Notes: generated by a model not told the origin, from the sequence alone. DNA of 48,821 nucleotides from Ruminococcaceae bacterium UBA3215 (GCA_002363155.1 DEWH01000025.1:119547-168367), one strand, 5' to 3'; shown: positions 15,776 through 24,765, counted from the stretch's first letter. A program made the numbers and translations.

Positions 15776-17579
15776 TGCCCGATTCCTTTCTTCCTCCGGG
15801 AGCCGCCGGGATAAGACACCCGGCTCCGTTTCCTATCAGATCACGCCTTCCGGCTATGGTGAGTGCTTTTTCGACAAGATCGCGGTTCTCTTTCTTGTAG
15901 TATTGCAGAAGTGCGCGCTGGAGCTTCTTCTCTTCGTACTTTCTCGGTACATACACCGGCTCCAGCGTGTACGGGTCAAGCCCGGTATAAAACATCGCAG
16001 TGGAGATCGTTCCGGGCGTCGGGTAGAAGTCCTGCACCTGCTCCGGGCGGATATTATGCTTTTTGAGGAATACCGCAAGATCTACCGCGTCCTTCATAGT
16101 ACAGCCCGGGTGCGAGGACATAAGATACGGAACAAGGTACTGCTCCTTACCCATGCCCTTAGTAATATCATAGAACTTCTTCTCGAACCGCTCATATACT
16201 TCTATGTGCGGCTTTCCCATATAGTCGAGCACCTTGTTGCTTGCGTGTTCGGGAGCGACTTTGAGCTGACCGCTGATATGGTTTGCGATAAGCTCCTTCA
16301 TAAACTCGTCGTTACTGTCCTCGATAAGGTAATCGTAGCGTATGCCGGAGCGCACGAACACTTTCTTAACGTTCTTTATCTCCCGCATTTTCCGGAGTAT
16401 CGCAAGATACTCGGTGTGATCCACTTTCATATTCGGGCAGGGCGACGGAGCAAGACATTTCTTCCCCTTGCAGAGTCCGCTTTTTATCTGCTTTTCGCAG
16501 GACGGGAAACGGAAATCCGCAGTCGGCCCTCCCACGTCATGAATATATCCCTTGAAGTCCGGCATTGCCGCAAGCTCTCTCGCTTCGTTCAGCACCGACT
16601 CCTCGCTCCTCGTCTGAATGCGTCTGCCCTGATGCAACGCAATGGAGCAGAAGTTGCAGAAGCCGAAACAGCCGCGGTTGTGTGTTATCGAGAACTCGAC
16701 TTCCTTTATCGAAGGCACTCCGCCCTCTTTCTCGTACATCGGGTGATATGCCCGCATATACGGAAGCTCGTAGGCGCGGTCAAACTCGGACTGGGTAAGG
16801 CTGCGCTGGGGCGGGTTCTGTACCAGCATCACATCTCCGTGGCGCTGGACTATAGTCCGTCCGTAAACCTCGTCCTGTTCGTCGTACTGCTTCCGGCAGG
16901 CTTTCGCATAAGCTTTCTTGTTGTCGCGGACAAGCTCGAAGCTGTCGCACTGGACAGCGCCTATCGGAGTATTAACCGGCTCTGTGAGCCAGCACGTTCC
17001 GCGGATATCGTGCATATCCCGGAGCCTGTCCCCTGCTTTGAATCGGTTCCATATCTCGGTGACGGTAAGTTCGCCCATTCCGTACATCAGCAGTTCCGCT
17101 CCGCTTGACACGAGTATTGAAGGCAGAACGCAGTCGTCCCAGTAGTCGTAGTGCGCGAATCTTCGCAGGGAGGCTTCAAGTCCGCCGATCGCTATTTCCG
17201 TATCCGGGAACAGCCTTTTCAGCGTACGGCAGTACACGTTCACGGCTCTGTCCGGGCGTTTCCCGCCCTTTCCGCCTGCGCTGTAAGCATCGTCGTTGCG
17301 CTTCTTGAGTGCTACGGTGTAGTTTGAGACCATGCTGTCGATGTTTCCGCCGGTGACCATAAAGCAGTATTTCGGTTTTCCGAGACGGGTGAAATCGCTG
17401 TCCGAGACCGGCTGTGCGATCATACCCACAGTACAGCCGAAACTTTCGAGCATACGGGAGATTATGGCTATGCCGAAAGACGGGTGATCGACATAAGCGT
17501 CTCCCGTTATACAGATAAAGTCCAGCTGTTCGATGTTTCTTTCCTGCATATCCTTCCGGGATACGGGCAAGAACGGCAT
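15699..17579 (-). CDS. YgiQ-family radical SAM protein
   Basis: A 626-residue radical SAM enzyme. The N-terminus FLPVSRKDMQER and GDAYVDHPSFG match the YgiQ/UPF0313 family, and the 4Fe-4S ligands are in NRGCFGFCNFC. Family members often have an extended C-terminal region, here ending in a basic tail (about 600-626). The reaction is not established. The start follows GGGGTGAT by 5 bases. Its 3' end overlaps the MBL gene by 77 bases, unusually long for Firmicutes. An iteron/hairpin element sits just upstream. Confidence 0.92.
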   Translation of the reverse strand: MPFLPVSRKDMQERNIEQLDFICITGDAYVDHPSFGIAIISRMLESFGCTVGMIAQPVSDSDFTRLGKPKYCFMVTGGNIDSMVSNYTVALKKRNDDAYSAGGKGGKRPDRAVNVYCRTLKRLFPDTEIAIGGLEASLRRFAHYDYWDDCVLPSILVSSGAELLMYGMGELTVTEIWNRFKAGDRLRDMHDIRGTCWLTEPVNTPIGAVQCDSFELVRDNKKAYAKACRKQYDEQDEVYGRTIVQRHGDVMLVQNPPQRSLTQSEFDRAYELPYMRAYHPMYEKEGGVPSIKEVEFSITHNRGCFGFCNFCSIALHQGRRIQTRSEESVLNEARELAAMPDFKGYIHDVGGPTADFRFPSCEKQIKSGLCKGKKCLAPSPCPNMKVDHTEYLAILRKMREIKNVKKVFVRSGIRYDYLIEDSNDEFMKELIANHISGQLKVAPEHASNKVLDYMGKPHIEVYERFEKKFYDITKGMGKEQYLVPYLMSSHPGCTMKDAVDLAVFLKKHNIRPEQVQDFYPTPGTISTAMFYTGLDPYTLEPVYVPRKYEEKKLQRALLQYYKKENRDLVEKALTIAGRRDLIGNGAGCLIPAAPGGRKESGNEAKRPEKQRGRYQKTTTGSRKKHR

Positions 17580-17604
17580 AGGATCACCCCTTTTTTAATG
17601 AAAA

Positions 17605-17683
17605 ATGAATAGTGAATAGTGAATAGTGAATAATGAATAATTGAGGTGCAGCCGCACGGCGGCTGCGTATCCGGATCGTGACG
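17605..17683 (+). repeat. Iteron/hairpin element, copy A
   Basis: Five 7-bp iterons (GAATAGT x3, GAATAAT x2) are followed by TTGAGGT, a hairpin GCAGCCG/CGGCTGC (17648-17666) and the tail CCGGATCGTGACG. It belongs to the family also found at 18543, 30488, 38633 and 38740-38925. Copies A and B are inverted relative to each other and enclose traX. No gene is encoded. Confidence 0.85.
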
Positions 17684-17705
17684 GGATCCGTGATCCGGTG
17701 CGTCA

Positions 17706-18506
17706 TTATCCGGGAATACTGATAAATCTTGCCGTGGATATATAAACCGTCCATATAACAAGGTAATGAAGCGGGTAGAAAACGTAGAAGAACCACTTTG
17801 CGAATACCGGGTGCTTTCCCTTTTTTCCGTTGGAGAAAACAGTCGGCAGAAGATATCCGATCAAAACAAACACGACATCAAGTGTGCCGTTGAATATTGC
17901 CGAGCCGTCGAACGTACCGCCGAGTATCAGCCAGAAAAACTCCATGCCTTTCCATAACGCAAGTATTATCAGAAATGCCGCAAGCCTCTTTTTCGGCATA
18001 TCGCGGTAAAGATGCAGGAAAAAGATGAACACAACGCCGAACAGTTCCCATGGCGATGCGATGAGAAGCGTTGCACCGGTACAGAGTATGACCAGCAGGA
18101 TCCTCTGCCATTTTTTCAGACTGCTTTCCCATGCCATTATCGCCAGCAGTCCGAACAGCAGCGTGAATATGACGTTTGTATTCCACCAGCCGTAAACCGG
18201 AACAAAAACGAGCCAGTCAAAGGGCTGTGTTATGCAGGCGAATATCAGCAGACGCAGTGCGTATTTTTTACGGTCACGCGTGTATTTGTAGCCGTCCGCG
18301 ATCATTAGGAACATTACCGGCGGGCAGATAAGTGAAGCATGTGACAGGATATTCTGCCAGAGCGGCATGACCGGATACGGGTTGCTTATTCCCGGCTCTC
18401 GCATAAGAGTGAGCCACGCAAAAAGATGCCCCCAGAACATAAAGAAGATCGCTATGTACTTTACCGTGTCACGGTCAAATACCCTCAGCCTTTCAGCGTT
18501 GTTCAT
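17706..18506 (-). CDS. TraX-family membrane protein
   Basis: About 266 residues with about seven membrane segments. FDRDTVKYIAIFFMFWGHLF at the N-terminus and FYVFYPLHYLVIW at the C-terminus match the TraX family, named for F-pilin acetylation in conjugation but common as an orphan in gut Firmicutes, where it is thought to be an acyltransferase-type membrane protein. The ATG at 18506 follows GGAGAGGGA; an ATG five codons earlier has no ribosome site. No conjugation genes are nearby. The gene is bracketed by two inverted iteron/hairpin elements. Confidence 0.85.
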   Translation of the reverse strand: MNNAERLRVFDRDTVKYIAIFFMFWGHLFAWLTLMREPGISNPYPVMPLWQNILSHASLICPPVMFLMIADGYKYTRDRKKYALRLLIFACITQPFDWLVFVPVYGWWNTNVIFTLLFGLLAIMAWESSLKKWQRILLVILCTGATLLIASPWELFGVVFIFFLHLYRDMPKKRLAAFLIILALWKGMEFFWLILGGTFDGSAIFNGTLDVVFVLIGYLLPTVFSNGKKGKHPVFAKWFFYVFYPLHYLVIWTVYISTARFISIPG

Positions 18507-18542
18507 ATAATCCCTCTCCATTGGCGGAATAACCGCCCCGCT

Positions 18543-18626
18543 TCGTCATGATCCGGATCCACAGCCGCACAGCGGCTGCACCACAACTATTCATTATTCA
18601 TTCTTCACTATTCATTATTCACTCTT
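18543..18626 (-). repeat. Iteron/hairpin element, copy B
   Basis: On the minus strand: a series of about 7-bp iterons (GAATAATGAATAGTGAA and similar), TTGTGG, a hairpin CAGCCGC/GCGGCTG with triloop TGT, then TCCGGATCATGACG. It is inverted relative to copy A. Its iterons overlap the end of ftsK: the stop codon (18615-18617) and the last few codons lie within them. Confidence 0.85.
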
Positions 18627-21566
18627 ATTCATCTTCCGCTCGTACCATTCCTGCTTGGTCATTATGACCTGGCGGGGCTTGCCGCCCTCGAATCCGCCGA
18701 CAACGCCGAGCTGCTCCATCGTGTCGATAAGGCGTGCGGCACGTCCGTAGCCCAGCTTCAGACGGCGCTGGAGGTAGGAGGTGGAAGCCTGTCCCGCTTC
18801 TATAACGGCTTCGATCGCTTCGTCAAGCTTGTCGTCGCTCACATCTACGCCGCCGTCGTCATCGTTATCACGGTTCTTGCCGCCCTTCTCCGCCTTCTGT
18901 GCGGCAAGTTCAGCCTGCCTGTCGATCTCGTCGATAACGCTCTGATCGTAGTCGAGGATAAACGAGTTCTTGATGAACTCCACAACGCGCTCGACTTCCT
19001 TGTCGGAGATCCAGCAGCCCTGCACACGCAGGGGCTTTACCATACCTACCGGCGCGTACAGCATATCTCCCTTGCCAAGAAGCTTTTCCGCACCGGCACC
19101 GTCGATGATAGTGCGGCTGTCCACCTGCGACGCGACTTTGAGCGCGATACGGCTCGGTATGTTCGCCTTGATGACACCGGTGACTACGTTGACCGACGGA
19201 CGCTGGGTAGCGATAACAAGGTGCATTCCCGCGGCTCTCGCCATCTGCGCAAGACGGCAGATGCTGTCCTCGACTTCTCCCGGAGACGCCATCATAAGAT
19301 CGGCGAGCTCATCTATGAATATGACGATCTGCGGCATTACCGTAAGATCTTCTCTTGTCTTTGCAAGCTTGTTGTAACCCGTAAGATCGCGGACATTGTT
19401 GTCCGAGAAGAGCTTGTAGCGGTTCAGCATTTCGGTGACAGCCCACGCAAGAGCGCCGGAAGCCTTTTTCGGGTCTGTGACAACAGGTATCAGCAGATGC
19501 GGGATACCGTTGTAGATCATAAATTCAACCGCTTTCGGGTCGATCATAAGGAAGCGCACCTCGTCCGGTGTAGAACGGAAGAGTATGCTCATGATGATCG
19601 AGTTCACGCATACCGACTTACCGGAGCCTGTGGTGCCGGCGATAAGGATATGCGGCATTTTTGCGATATCTGCGATAACGATGTCGCCGGAAATGCTCTT
19701 GCCGAGAACAGCGCCCAGCTTGCTCTTTGTCTCGCGGAACTCCTTCGTATCCACCATTTCGCGGAACGGAACGCTTTCCACGGTCTTGTTAGGCACTTCT
19801 ATGCCAACCGCCGCCTTGTTCGGGATAGGAGCTTCGATACGCACTCCCGCCGTTGCGAGGTTCAGCGCGATATCGTCCACAAGTCCGGTTATTTTGGATA
19901 TCTTTACACCGGGGGCGGGCTGGAGCTCGTAACGTGTTACAGAGGGACCTCTTGCGGCTTCAAGGAACTTCGTCTCAACGCCGAAGCTCTTGAGCGCATT
20001 TACAAGCGTTACCGCGTTATGCTCGATCTCTGCGTTTATATCCGCGTCGGAACGCTCATGTACAACATCATTCAGCAGTTCGAGGGGAGGAAGTGTGTAC
20101 TGCTCGTTTTCGGAGATTATCTCGCTCACGCGTCTCTGTCCGTCGTCATCCTCTCCGATCACTGTACCGAGAACGCGGGCATTGTCCTCCGCCGCAGCTG
20201 CTCTTTCAGCCTGCTCACGGGTGAAATCCTTTATAGCTTCCACGATATCGGATTCCTGCTTCTTTTCCTCCTGTACAGGCTTGTCCTGCTGCGGGATATC
20301 GAACGGAACATCATCTTCGTCATCGTTCCGGACTTCAAGCTTTATGGGTTCTTTGACCGCTTCTGCGATATTATCGGTCTGTGCCGCCGCTGCGGCAGCC
20401 GCTTCCGCGTTGGCAGCGGCAAGTGCCGGATCGAACAGGCTTTCGTGCTTTATAACCGGGTTAAGGTGCTTGCCTGCCGACTCGTCATCAGACTCGTCCG
20501 CATATTTCGGCGCATCGGGGCTGTAAGGCTCGGCGGGGGTATCGTCAACCGGGAATGCGGGCTTCGGATTAAGTCCGCGCCCGTCGTATTTCACATTCAG
20601 GTACTCGCTGAGATCCTTCTGGAACTCGACGCTTTCCTTCTTCTGTTCCTTTACGGGGTCTCTGGTTTCCTTTTCCTTGCGTGCAGCTTCTTTCTTGTCG
20701 GCATCGGTGACTTCCTGCTGTGCGCCTGTAGTCACGCTTGCAATAGAGTCGAACTTGCTTCTGCGCCGGGACTCCATGCTCTGCTCACGCTCCGCACGTT
20801 CGGCACGCTTCTGTTCGCGCTCTGCATTGCGCCTTTCGCGCTCCTGCATACGCTGCTGACGGCGCTCCTCCTCAAGCCGTTCAAGCTCGGGGCGCAGTAT
20901 CTCTCTGTCCTCCACTGCGCGGTCGTGGTGCTCTTTTATCTTCTCTGCCGGCTTGCGGAATATGTTGAACAGATCCGCAAGAGACTTGTCCGCCGCGATC
21001 ATTATTGCAACAAACAGGAAAAGCACTATTATGATGATAGCACCGACCTGCCCGAAGAGCAGCAGCGGTATGCCGAGGACAAGTCCCGCGACACCGCCTC
21101 CGGAGAGCTTCTTGCCCATGTCGTAGGTGTAGGATATCTTGTCACCGAGCGACTGTTCGGCTGCCGACGGATCGCCTACGCTGCCCACGAAGAAGACCTG
21201 TGCCGCCGCACAGAGTATCAGAATTGCCAGAAGGAGCTGGAACATACGCTTCGCCACCGTTGCTTTGGTCATATCCGCCGAGATCAGCACGGCTATGTAG
21301 ATGAGCACCGGTCCGACGAGGTATGAGGTTATGCCGAACACACCGTACAGGAATCCGTGTATCGCGTCCCATGCCGAGGGGCTCTCGGCTGCCGCGTCTC
21401 CTATGAACGCAAATGCAAGCACCAGCAGTCCTACCGCAAACAGCACTATCGAGATCGTGTGCCGTTTTTTGGCGTTAGCCTGCATAAGCGCCGCTTTTCT
21501 TTTGTCAGTACCGGCTGTCTGCTTTGTCTTTGTACGGGACGCCGGACTTTTTTTACTTTCTGCCAT
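18615..21566 (-). CDS. ftsK: FtsK/SpoIIIE DNA translocase
   Basis: A 983-residue chromosome-segregation motor at the division septum. Four N-terminal membrane segments (about 37-60, 70-95, 105-128, 165-193) are followed by a long charged and Ala-rich linker (about 200-460) and the motor domain. Walker A GTTGSGKS is at 644-651, with Walker B IVIFIDELADLMM. The C-terminal winged-helix gamma domain (about 915-983, STSYLQRRLKLGYGRAARLI) recognises orienting sequences. In Clostridia this family member can serve as SpoIIIE. It is the last gene of tepA-ylzJ-uppP-ftsK, with a 40-base gap after uppP. The last residues and stop lie in a repeat element. Confidence 0.95.
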   Translation of the reverse strand: MAESKKSPASRTKTKQTAGTDKRKAALMQANAKKRHTISIVLFAVGLLVLAFAFIGDAAAESPSAWDAIHGFLYGVFGITSYLVGPVLIYIAVLISADMTKATVAKRMFQLLLAILILCAAAQVFFVGSVGDPSAAEQSLGDKISYTYDMGKKLSGGGVAGLVLGIPLLLFGQVGAIIIIVLFLFVAIMIAADKSLADLFNIFRKPAEKIKEHHDRAVEDREILRPELERLEEERRQQRMQERERRNAEREQKRAERAEREQSMESRRRSKFDSIASVTTGAQQEVTDADKKEAARKEKETRDPVKEQKKESVEFQKDLSEYLNVKYDGRGLNPKPAFPVDDTPAEPYSPDAPKYADESDDESAGKHLNPVIKHESLFDPALAAANAEAAAAAAAQTDNIAEAVKEPIKLEVRNDDEDDVPFDIPQQDKPVQEEKKQESDIVEAIKDFTREQAERAAAAEDNARVLGTVIGEDDDGQRRVSEIISENEQYTLPPLELLNDVVHERSDADINAEIEHNAVTLVNALKSFGVETKFLEAARGPSVTRYELQPAPGVKISKITGLVDDIALNLATAGVRIEAPIPNKAAVGIEVPNKTVESVPFREMVDTKEFRETKSKLGAVLGKSISGDIVIADIAKMPHILIAGTTGSGKSVCVNSIIMSILFRSTPDEVRFLMIDPKAVEFMIYNGIPHLLIPVVTDPKKASGALAWAVTEMLNRYKLFSDNNVRDLTGYNKLAKTREDLTVMPQIVIFIDELADLMMASPGEVEDSICRLAQMARAAGMHLVIATQRPSVNVVTGVIKANIPSRIALKVASQVDSRTIIDGAGAEKLLGKGDMLYAPVGMVKPLRVQGCWISDKEVERVVEFIKNSFILDYDQSVIDEIDRQAELAAQKAEKGGKNRDNDDDGGVDVSDDKLDEAIEAVIEAGQASTSYLQRRLKLGYGRAARLIDTMEQLGVVGGFEGGKPRQVIMTKQEWYERKMNKSE

Positions 21567-21606
21567 TTTTGCTTATCTCTCCTTGCGGCAGACACGCCGC
21601 TGTGTT

Positions 21607-22473
21607 CTACATTGTAAAGAATATTTTGGTTCCGCTGACATTCTCGTAAATGCCTATTCCGATGCAGACAAGTCCGAGAACGAGGGTGTAAATGCCGAAG
21701 ATCTTGAATTTATCATTATTTATGATGATCTGCACAAGCTTTATCGCCAGCAGTCCGACGACTGCCGCAACTGCTGCACCTATCAGCAGCGGGAGGACTT
21801 CGATCTCCGCGCCGGATTTTACTACGTCAATGCCTTCGAGCAGAGCGCTTCCGAGTATTGCGGGAATGCCGAGGATAAAGGAGAATGCCGCGGCAGTTTC
21901 TCTTGTAAGACCGCAGAAAAGCCCTGCCGATATCGTGCTTCCCGAACGGCTCACGCCCGGAAACAGCGCAACGCACTGGAAAAGTCCCACGATTATAGCG
22001 TCCTTGACTTTCATATCCTTGCCGGTTTTAAGTCCCTTGACACAGGCGTCCGAAAGGAACAGGACTATCGACGTGAAAAGGAACGCGCAGCCCTCAAATA
22101 TGACGTCACCGTCGCCGGTCACAGATGTGAAGAAGTCCTTTATCGCCACGAACGGCACAAGTATCAGCGTAGCGATGATGACCATTATCATCATTCGCCT
22201 GTCGTCGTTCATATTCTGCCAGCTGAACTGACCTTTGAAGATGTCCCTTATCGAGAGGAAGAACTCCTTTATCATTCCCCATATCCGCTTATGGAAAGCG
22301 ATGATAACGGCGATGAGAGTGCCGAGGTGAAGGACTACGGAGAGCGTCATGCTCCCGTCCTCTACGTTCATGAAATGCTGTGCCACCGAGAGGTGACCGG
22401 AGCTTGACACCGGAAGAAATTCCGTAAGTCCCTGGATTATGCCCTGGATTATAACACTTAATATATCGTCCAT
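21607..22473 (-). CDS. uppP: Undecaprenyl-diphosphate phosphatase (UppP/BacA)
   Basis: A 288-residue polytopic membrane protein that recycles undecaprenyl diphosphate for cell-wall synthesis; overexpression gives bacitracin resistance in other bacteria. The catalytic motifs are GLTEFLPVSSSGHL (residues 15-28, with E18 and H27) and PGVSRSGSTISAGL. I start it at ATG 22473 after AGGAGAT, which gives the usual N-terminus MDDILSVIIQG; a frame extension to 22533 is not family-like. It lies between ylzJ and ftsK on the same strand. Confidence 0.95.
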   Translation of the reverse strand: MDDILSVIIQGIIQGLTEFLPVSSSGHLSVAQHFMNVEDGSMTLSVVLHLGTLIAVIIAFHKRIWGMIKEFFLSIRDIFKGQFSWQNMNDDRRMMIMVIIATLILVPFVAIKDFFTSVTGDGDVIFEGCAFLFTSIVLFLSDACVKGLKTGKDMKVKDAIIVGLFQCVALFPGVSRSGSTISAGLFCGLTRETAAAFSFILGIPAILGSALLEGIDVVKSGAEIEVLPLLIGAAVAAVVGLLAIKLVQIIINNDKFKIFGIYTLVLGLVCIGIGIYENVSGTKIFFTM

Positions 22474-22507
22474 TATGTATATCTCCTGTCCGCCCGGTCT
22501 CCGGGCT

Positions 22508-22732
22508 TTACCGCCCGTCGGGACCGTGTGCATTCTTTTTCACGGTAAATTCCGTATATGGCATATACCGCTTATCGAGGTACATTGCCGGGTCTGTTGA
22601 TATAAGCCGTTTTACCCTGCCGTTTTCAAGCTCGACGATACCGCCGTTCACGGCACGGTATTGCGCCGGAGCCGGAGAGCTGTCCGTATTACAGAATATG
22701 TCGGAAAGGCTCACGATAGAATGAAGGATCAT
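22508..22732 (-). CDS. YlzJ-like small protein
   Basis: A 74-residue protein of the YlzJ-like family. The body has YRAVNGGIVELENG, then DPAMYLDKRYMPYTEF. Its start overlaps the tepA stop by four bases (ATGA), so translation is coupled. In Bacillus, ylzJ also sits between tepA and spoIIIE, and the gene order supports the name. The function is unknown. Confidence 0.82.
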   Translation of the reverse strand: MILHSIVSLSDIFCNTDSSPAPAQYRAVNGGIVELENGRVKRLISTDPAMYLDKRYMPYTEFTVKKNAHGPDGR

Positions 22733-23454
22733 CGTTTTTCACCCTCTTCCGCGTTTCTCTGACGTTCTTCGATAAGAGAGTAAAGGCATTTTATCGCGTC
22801 TGACAGTCCGCCGAGGTGATCTATGAGACCTTCTTTTACAGCCGTCTCGCCGTCCACGACCGAGCCTACGTCCATTACCAGCTCGTCCTTCTTCATCATA
22901 AGCTCCCGGAAATGCTCGGCGCTTATGCGGCTGTTACGGGTGACGAAGTTGGTTATGCGGTCCTGCATTCTGTCGAAATATGAGAGAGTCTGTGGTATCC
23001 CGAGCACCAGCCCGTTCATTCTTACCGGGTGTATCGTCATGGTGGCGGTAGGCACGATGAAGCTGCGTTTTGCGCATACCGCAAGCGGTACGCCTATCGA
23101 ATGACCGCCGCCGACCACTATCGAGACAGTCGGAGTTTCCATACCCGCCACAAGCTCCGCGATAGCAAGTCCGGCTTCCACATCTCCGCCCACGGTATTG
23201 AGGATTATCAGCAGACCTTCGATAGTCTTGTCCTGCTCGATTGCAACGAGAGCGGGAATGATATGCTCGTATTTCGTAGTCTTGTTCTGGGGCGGGAGGA
23301 TATAGTGACCCTCGATCTCACCGATAACGGTTAAACAGTGTATGAGATGATCGGCGTTCCGCGCGGCTATAACTCCGCAGTCCGCTTCTTCTGTCTCCTC
23401 CGTTTCGCGGACATCGTCCACGGTATCGGTATTCTTTTCTTTCTCTGTATCCAT
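22729..23454 (-). CDS. tepA: ClpP-class peptidase, TepA type
   Basis: About 241 residues from ATG 23454, set by GGAGGG 8 bases upstream; the open frame extends further but without family similarity. It is a ClpP/crotonase-fold serine peptidase: the serine lies in GGGHSIGVPLA and the histidine in MTIHPVRMNG. TepA (translocation-enhancing protein) is a cytoplasmic peptidase-like protein linked in Bacillus to export and signal-peptide turnover. The first approximately 35 residues are acidic and low-complexity. It is the first gene of the tepA-ylzJ-uppP-ftsK unit. Confidence 0.9.
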   Translation of the reverse strand: MDTEKEKNTDTVDDVRETEETEEADCGVIAARNADHLIHCLTVIGEIEGHYILPPQNKTTKYEHIIPALVAIEQDKTIEGLLIILNTVGGDVEAGLAIAELVAGMETPTVSIVVGGGHSIGVPLAVCAKRSFIVPTATMTIHPVRMNGLVLGIPQTLSYFDRMQDRITNFVTRNSRISAEHFRELMMKKDELVMDVGSVVDGETAVKEGLIDHLGGLSDAIKCLYSLIEERQRNAEEGEKR

Positions 23455-23521
23455 AGCGTTTCCCTCCGGATATAGCGGATTTTTATATATTATCCGAAAA
23501 AGAAGCGCAAATATACAGTTT

Positions 23522-23550
23522 ATTATATCACAAAATCTCCGGAAATGCAA
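23522..23550 (-). promoter_or_regulatory. Promoter of tepA-ylzJ-uppP-ftsK
   Basis: Minus strand: TTGCAT (23545-23550), a 17-base spacer and TATAAT (23522-23527). It lies 68 bases upstream of the tepA start codon and just downstream (in transcription) of a dispersed hairpin element. Confidence 0.78.
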
Positions 23551-23565
23551 CATTTTTTCTGTACA

Positions 23566-23654
23566 GTCATTCAAAAAAGGTACTTTTTTGAATGACGCCC
23601 TCGCGGGCAGCGCTGGGGCTGCTCGCCCCCGTCCCTCGGCGCGGAGCCCGCGCA
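23566..23654 (-). repeat. Dispersed GC-block + 14-bp stem element, copy 2
   Basis: On the minus strand: a GC-rich block with GGGACGGGGGCG and CAGCCCCAGCGCTG, then a perfect 14-bp stem (23566-23579 with 23583-23596) with a three-base loop. The block is nearly identical to the one at 11744-11804, while the stem sequence differs completely and stays fully paired. It lies directly upstream of the tepA promoter. Confidence 0.8.
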
Positions 23655-23684
23655 GGCAATACGAACCTGTTATTTGCAGGTCAG

Positions 23685-23718
23685 CAAAAAGAAAACCCGG
23701 CAATATCAGATGCCGGGT
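23685..23718 (-). terminator. Terminator of degV
   Basis: Minus strand: an 8-bp stem ACCCGGCA/TGCCGGGT (23695-23718) with an 8-base loop, followed by TTTTCTTTTT (23685-23694). It lies about 50 bases after the degV stop. Confidence 0.85.
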
Positions 23719-23770
23719 CAGTATGTCAGATAGTTTATTTCAATAATCTGCTCACAAGGCAGGAACAGCT

Positions 23771-24661
23771 TTACATCGTGCGTTCGTCGCCGAAGAAGAA
23801 CAGCGCGAGTGTGCCGGGACCGGTATGTGAGGTGATTATCGTGCCGATGTCGAAAATTTTGATATCCTCACGCCTCAGATTCTTGAAATCCTTGACGATC
23901 ATGCTGCGCAGTTCTTCTGCGTCCTCGATACAGTTCGAGTGCGCTATCCAGCACCGCCCGGAGTAATCCTTTCCCCCGTCCGCGTGTTCAGCCATAGCCT
24001 CCGCAGTCTTGCGGATAACGTTTTTGAGTCCGCGCACCTTCTCGTATGCGATTATCCTGCCCTCTGCGTTGAACCGCATAAGCGGGAATATTTTCAGTAT
24101 CGTCGCTATTGTGGCGGCAGGACCGGAAACACGCCCGCTGCGCTTGAAATAATCCATCGTGGTGGGATAGAACTGATAGTGCATGTGAAGCCGGTTGTCG
24201 AGCAGCCACTTCTCGGTCTCCTCAAAGCTCTTTCCCGCGTCGCGCATATCCGCGGCAATATCTATCAGCATACCGTATCCGGAACAGGCACCGAGCGAGT
24301 CGATGACCGTTATCTTTCTGTCGGGATATTCCGGGCGCAGTTCTTCCGCGGCTGCGGCTGCATTCGCGTAGGAACCGGTGATGCCGGAGCTGAGCGTAAC
24401 GTGGATAACATCGCCTTCTTTAAGCAGTTCCTCAAAGAACTCTTTATAGCGGAACGTGTTTATCTGTGAAGTTGACGGGATAGCTCCTCCTGCGAGCAGG
24501 TGATAGAAGTTCGGAAGTGACCGGGGATCTTTTCCGAGATCGTCGGTAAACTCTTTTCCGTCAACAGAGTATGTGTAGAAAAGCACGGGAAGCTCCCTCT
24601 TTTCAAGGTAAGAATAAGGGAGATCGACAGTCGATTCGCATGACAGGATAAAATTTCTCAT
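23771..24661 (-). CDS. DegV-family fatty-acid-binding protein
   Basis: A 296-residue DegV (FakB-type) protein. It has SCESTVDLPYSYLEKREL at the N-terminus, the loop PSTSQIN (about 61-67), HVTLSSGITGSYANA and TSHTGPGTLALFF at the C-terminus. Family members bind a fatty acid and present it to the FakA kinase; no fakA is in the window, so the specificity is inferred. It is monocistronic with its own promoter and terminator, and starts after GAGGA. Confidence 0.93.
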   Translation of the reverse strand: MRNFILSCESTVDLPYSYLEKRELPVLFYTYSVDGKEFTDDLGKDPRSLPNFYHLLAGGAIPSTSQINTFRYKEFFEELLKEGDVIHVTLSSGITGSYANAAAAAEELRPEYPDRKITVIDSLGACSGYGMLIDIAADMRDAGKSFEETEKWLLDNRLHMHYQFYPTTMDYFKRSGRVSGPAATIATILKIFPLMRFNAEGRIIAYEKVRGLKNVIRKTAEAMAEHADGGKDYSGRCWIAHSNCIEDAEELRSMIVKDFKNLRREDIKIFDIGTIITSHTGPGTLALFFFGDERTM

Positions 24662-24708
24662 TCGTTGTCCTCGCTTTTCGGCAAAAAATTGGCGCTCAAA
24701 CTACTTAA

Positions 24709-24737
24709 AGTATATCATTATAAAGCTGATTTGTCAA
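24709..24737 (-). promoter_or_regulatory. Promoter of degV
   Basis: Minus strand: a perfect TTGACA (24732-24737), a 17-base spacer and TATACT (24709-24714), 48 bases upstream of the degV start. It begins inside the short gap after queF. Confidence 0.82.
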
Positions 24738-24765
24738 GCTGTCAGTACACGCCGACGAATATTTC

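Noticed and set aside
17706..18506. Conjugative element because of traX
   Set aside because: No relaxase, type IV secretion, coupling protein or pilin gene is nearby; orphan TraX proteins are common in gut Firmicutes.
19221..21326. Long open frame (701 codons) opposite ftsK
   Set aside because: It lies wholly antisense to a clear FtsK gene, has no ribosome site or family motif, and reflects the codon bias of the real strand. Similar antisense frames opposite the A2M gene (9345-10733), ygiQ (15654-17108) and araA (34897-35976) were rejected for the same reason.
18615..21566. Mobile-element FtsK/TcpA coupling protein
   Set aside because: The four-helix N-terminus, long linker and gamma domain, together with tepA/ylzJ/uppP neighbours, are those of the chromosomal translocase.
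22474..22533. N-terminal extension of UppP
   Set aside because: The in-frame ATG at 22533 gives a non-conserved, Pro/Gly-rich start; ATG 22473 has the ribosome site and the family N-terminus.
23455..23703. N-terminal extension of TepA
   Set aside because: The extra 83 codons run through the promoter and the repeat element; GGAGGG precedes ATG 23454.
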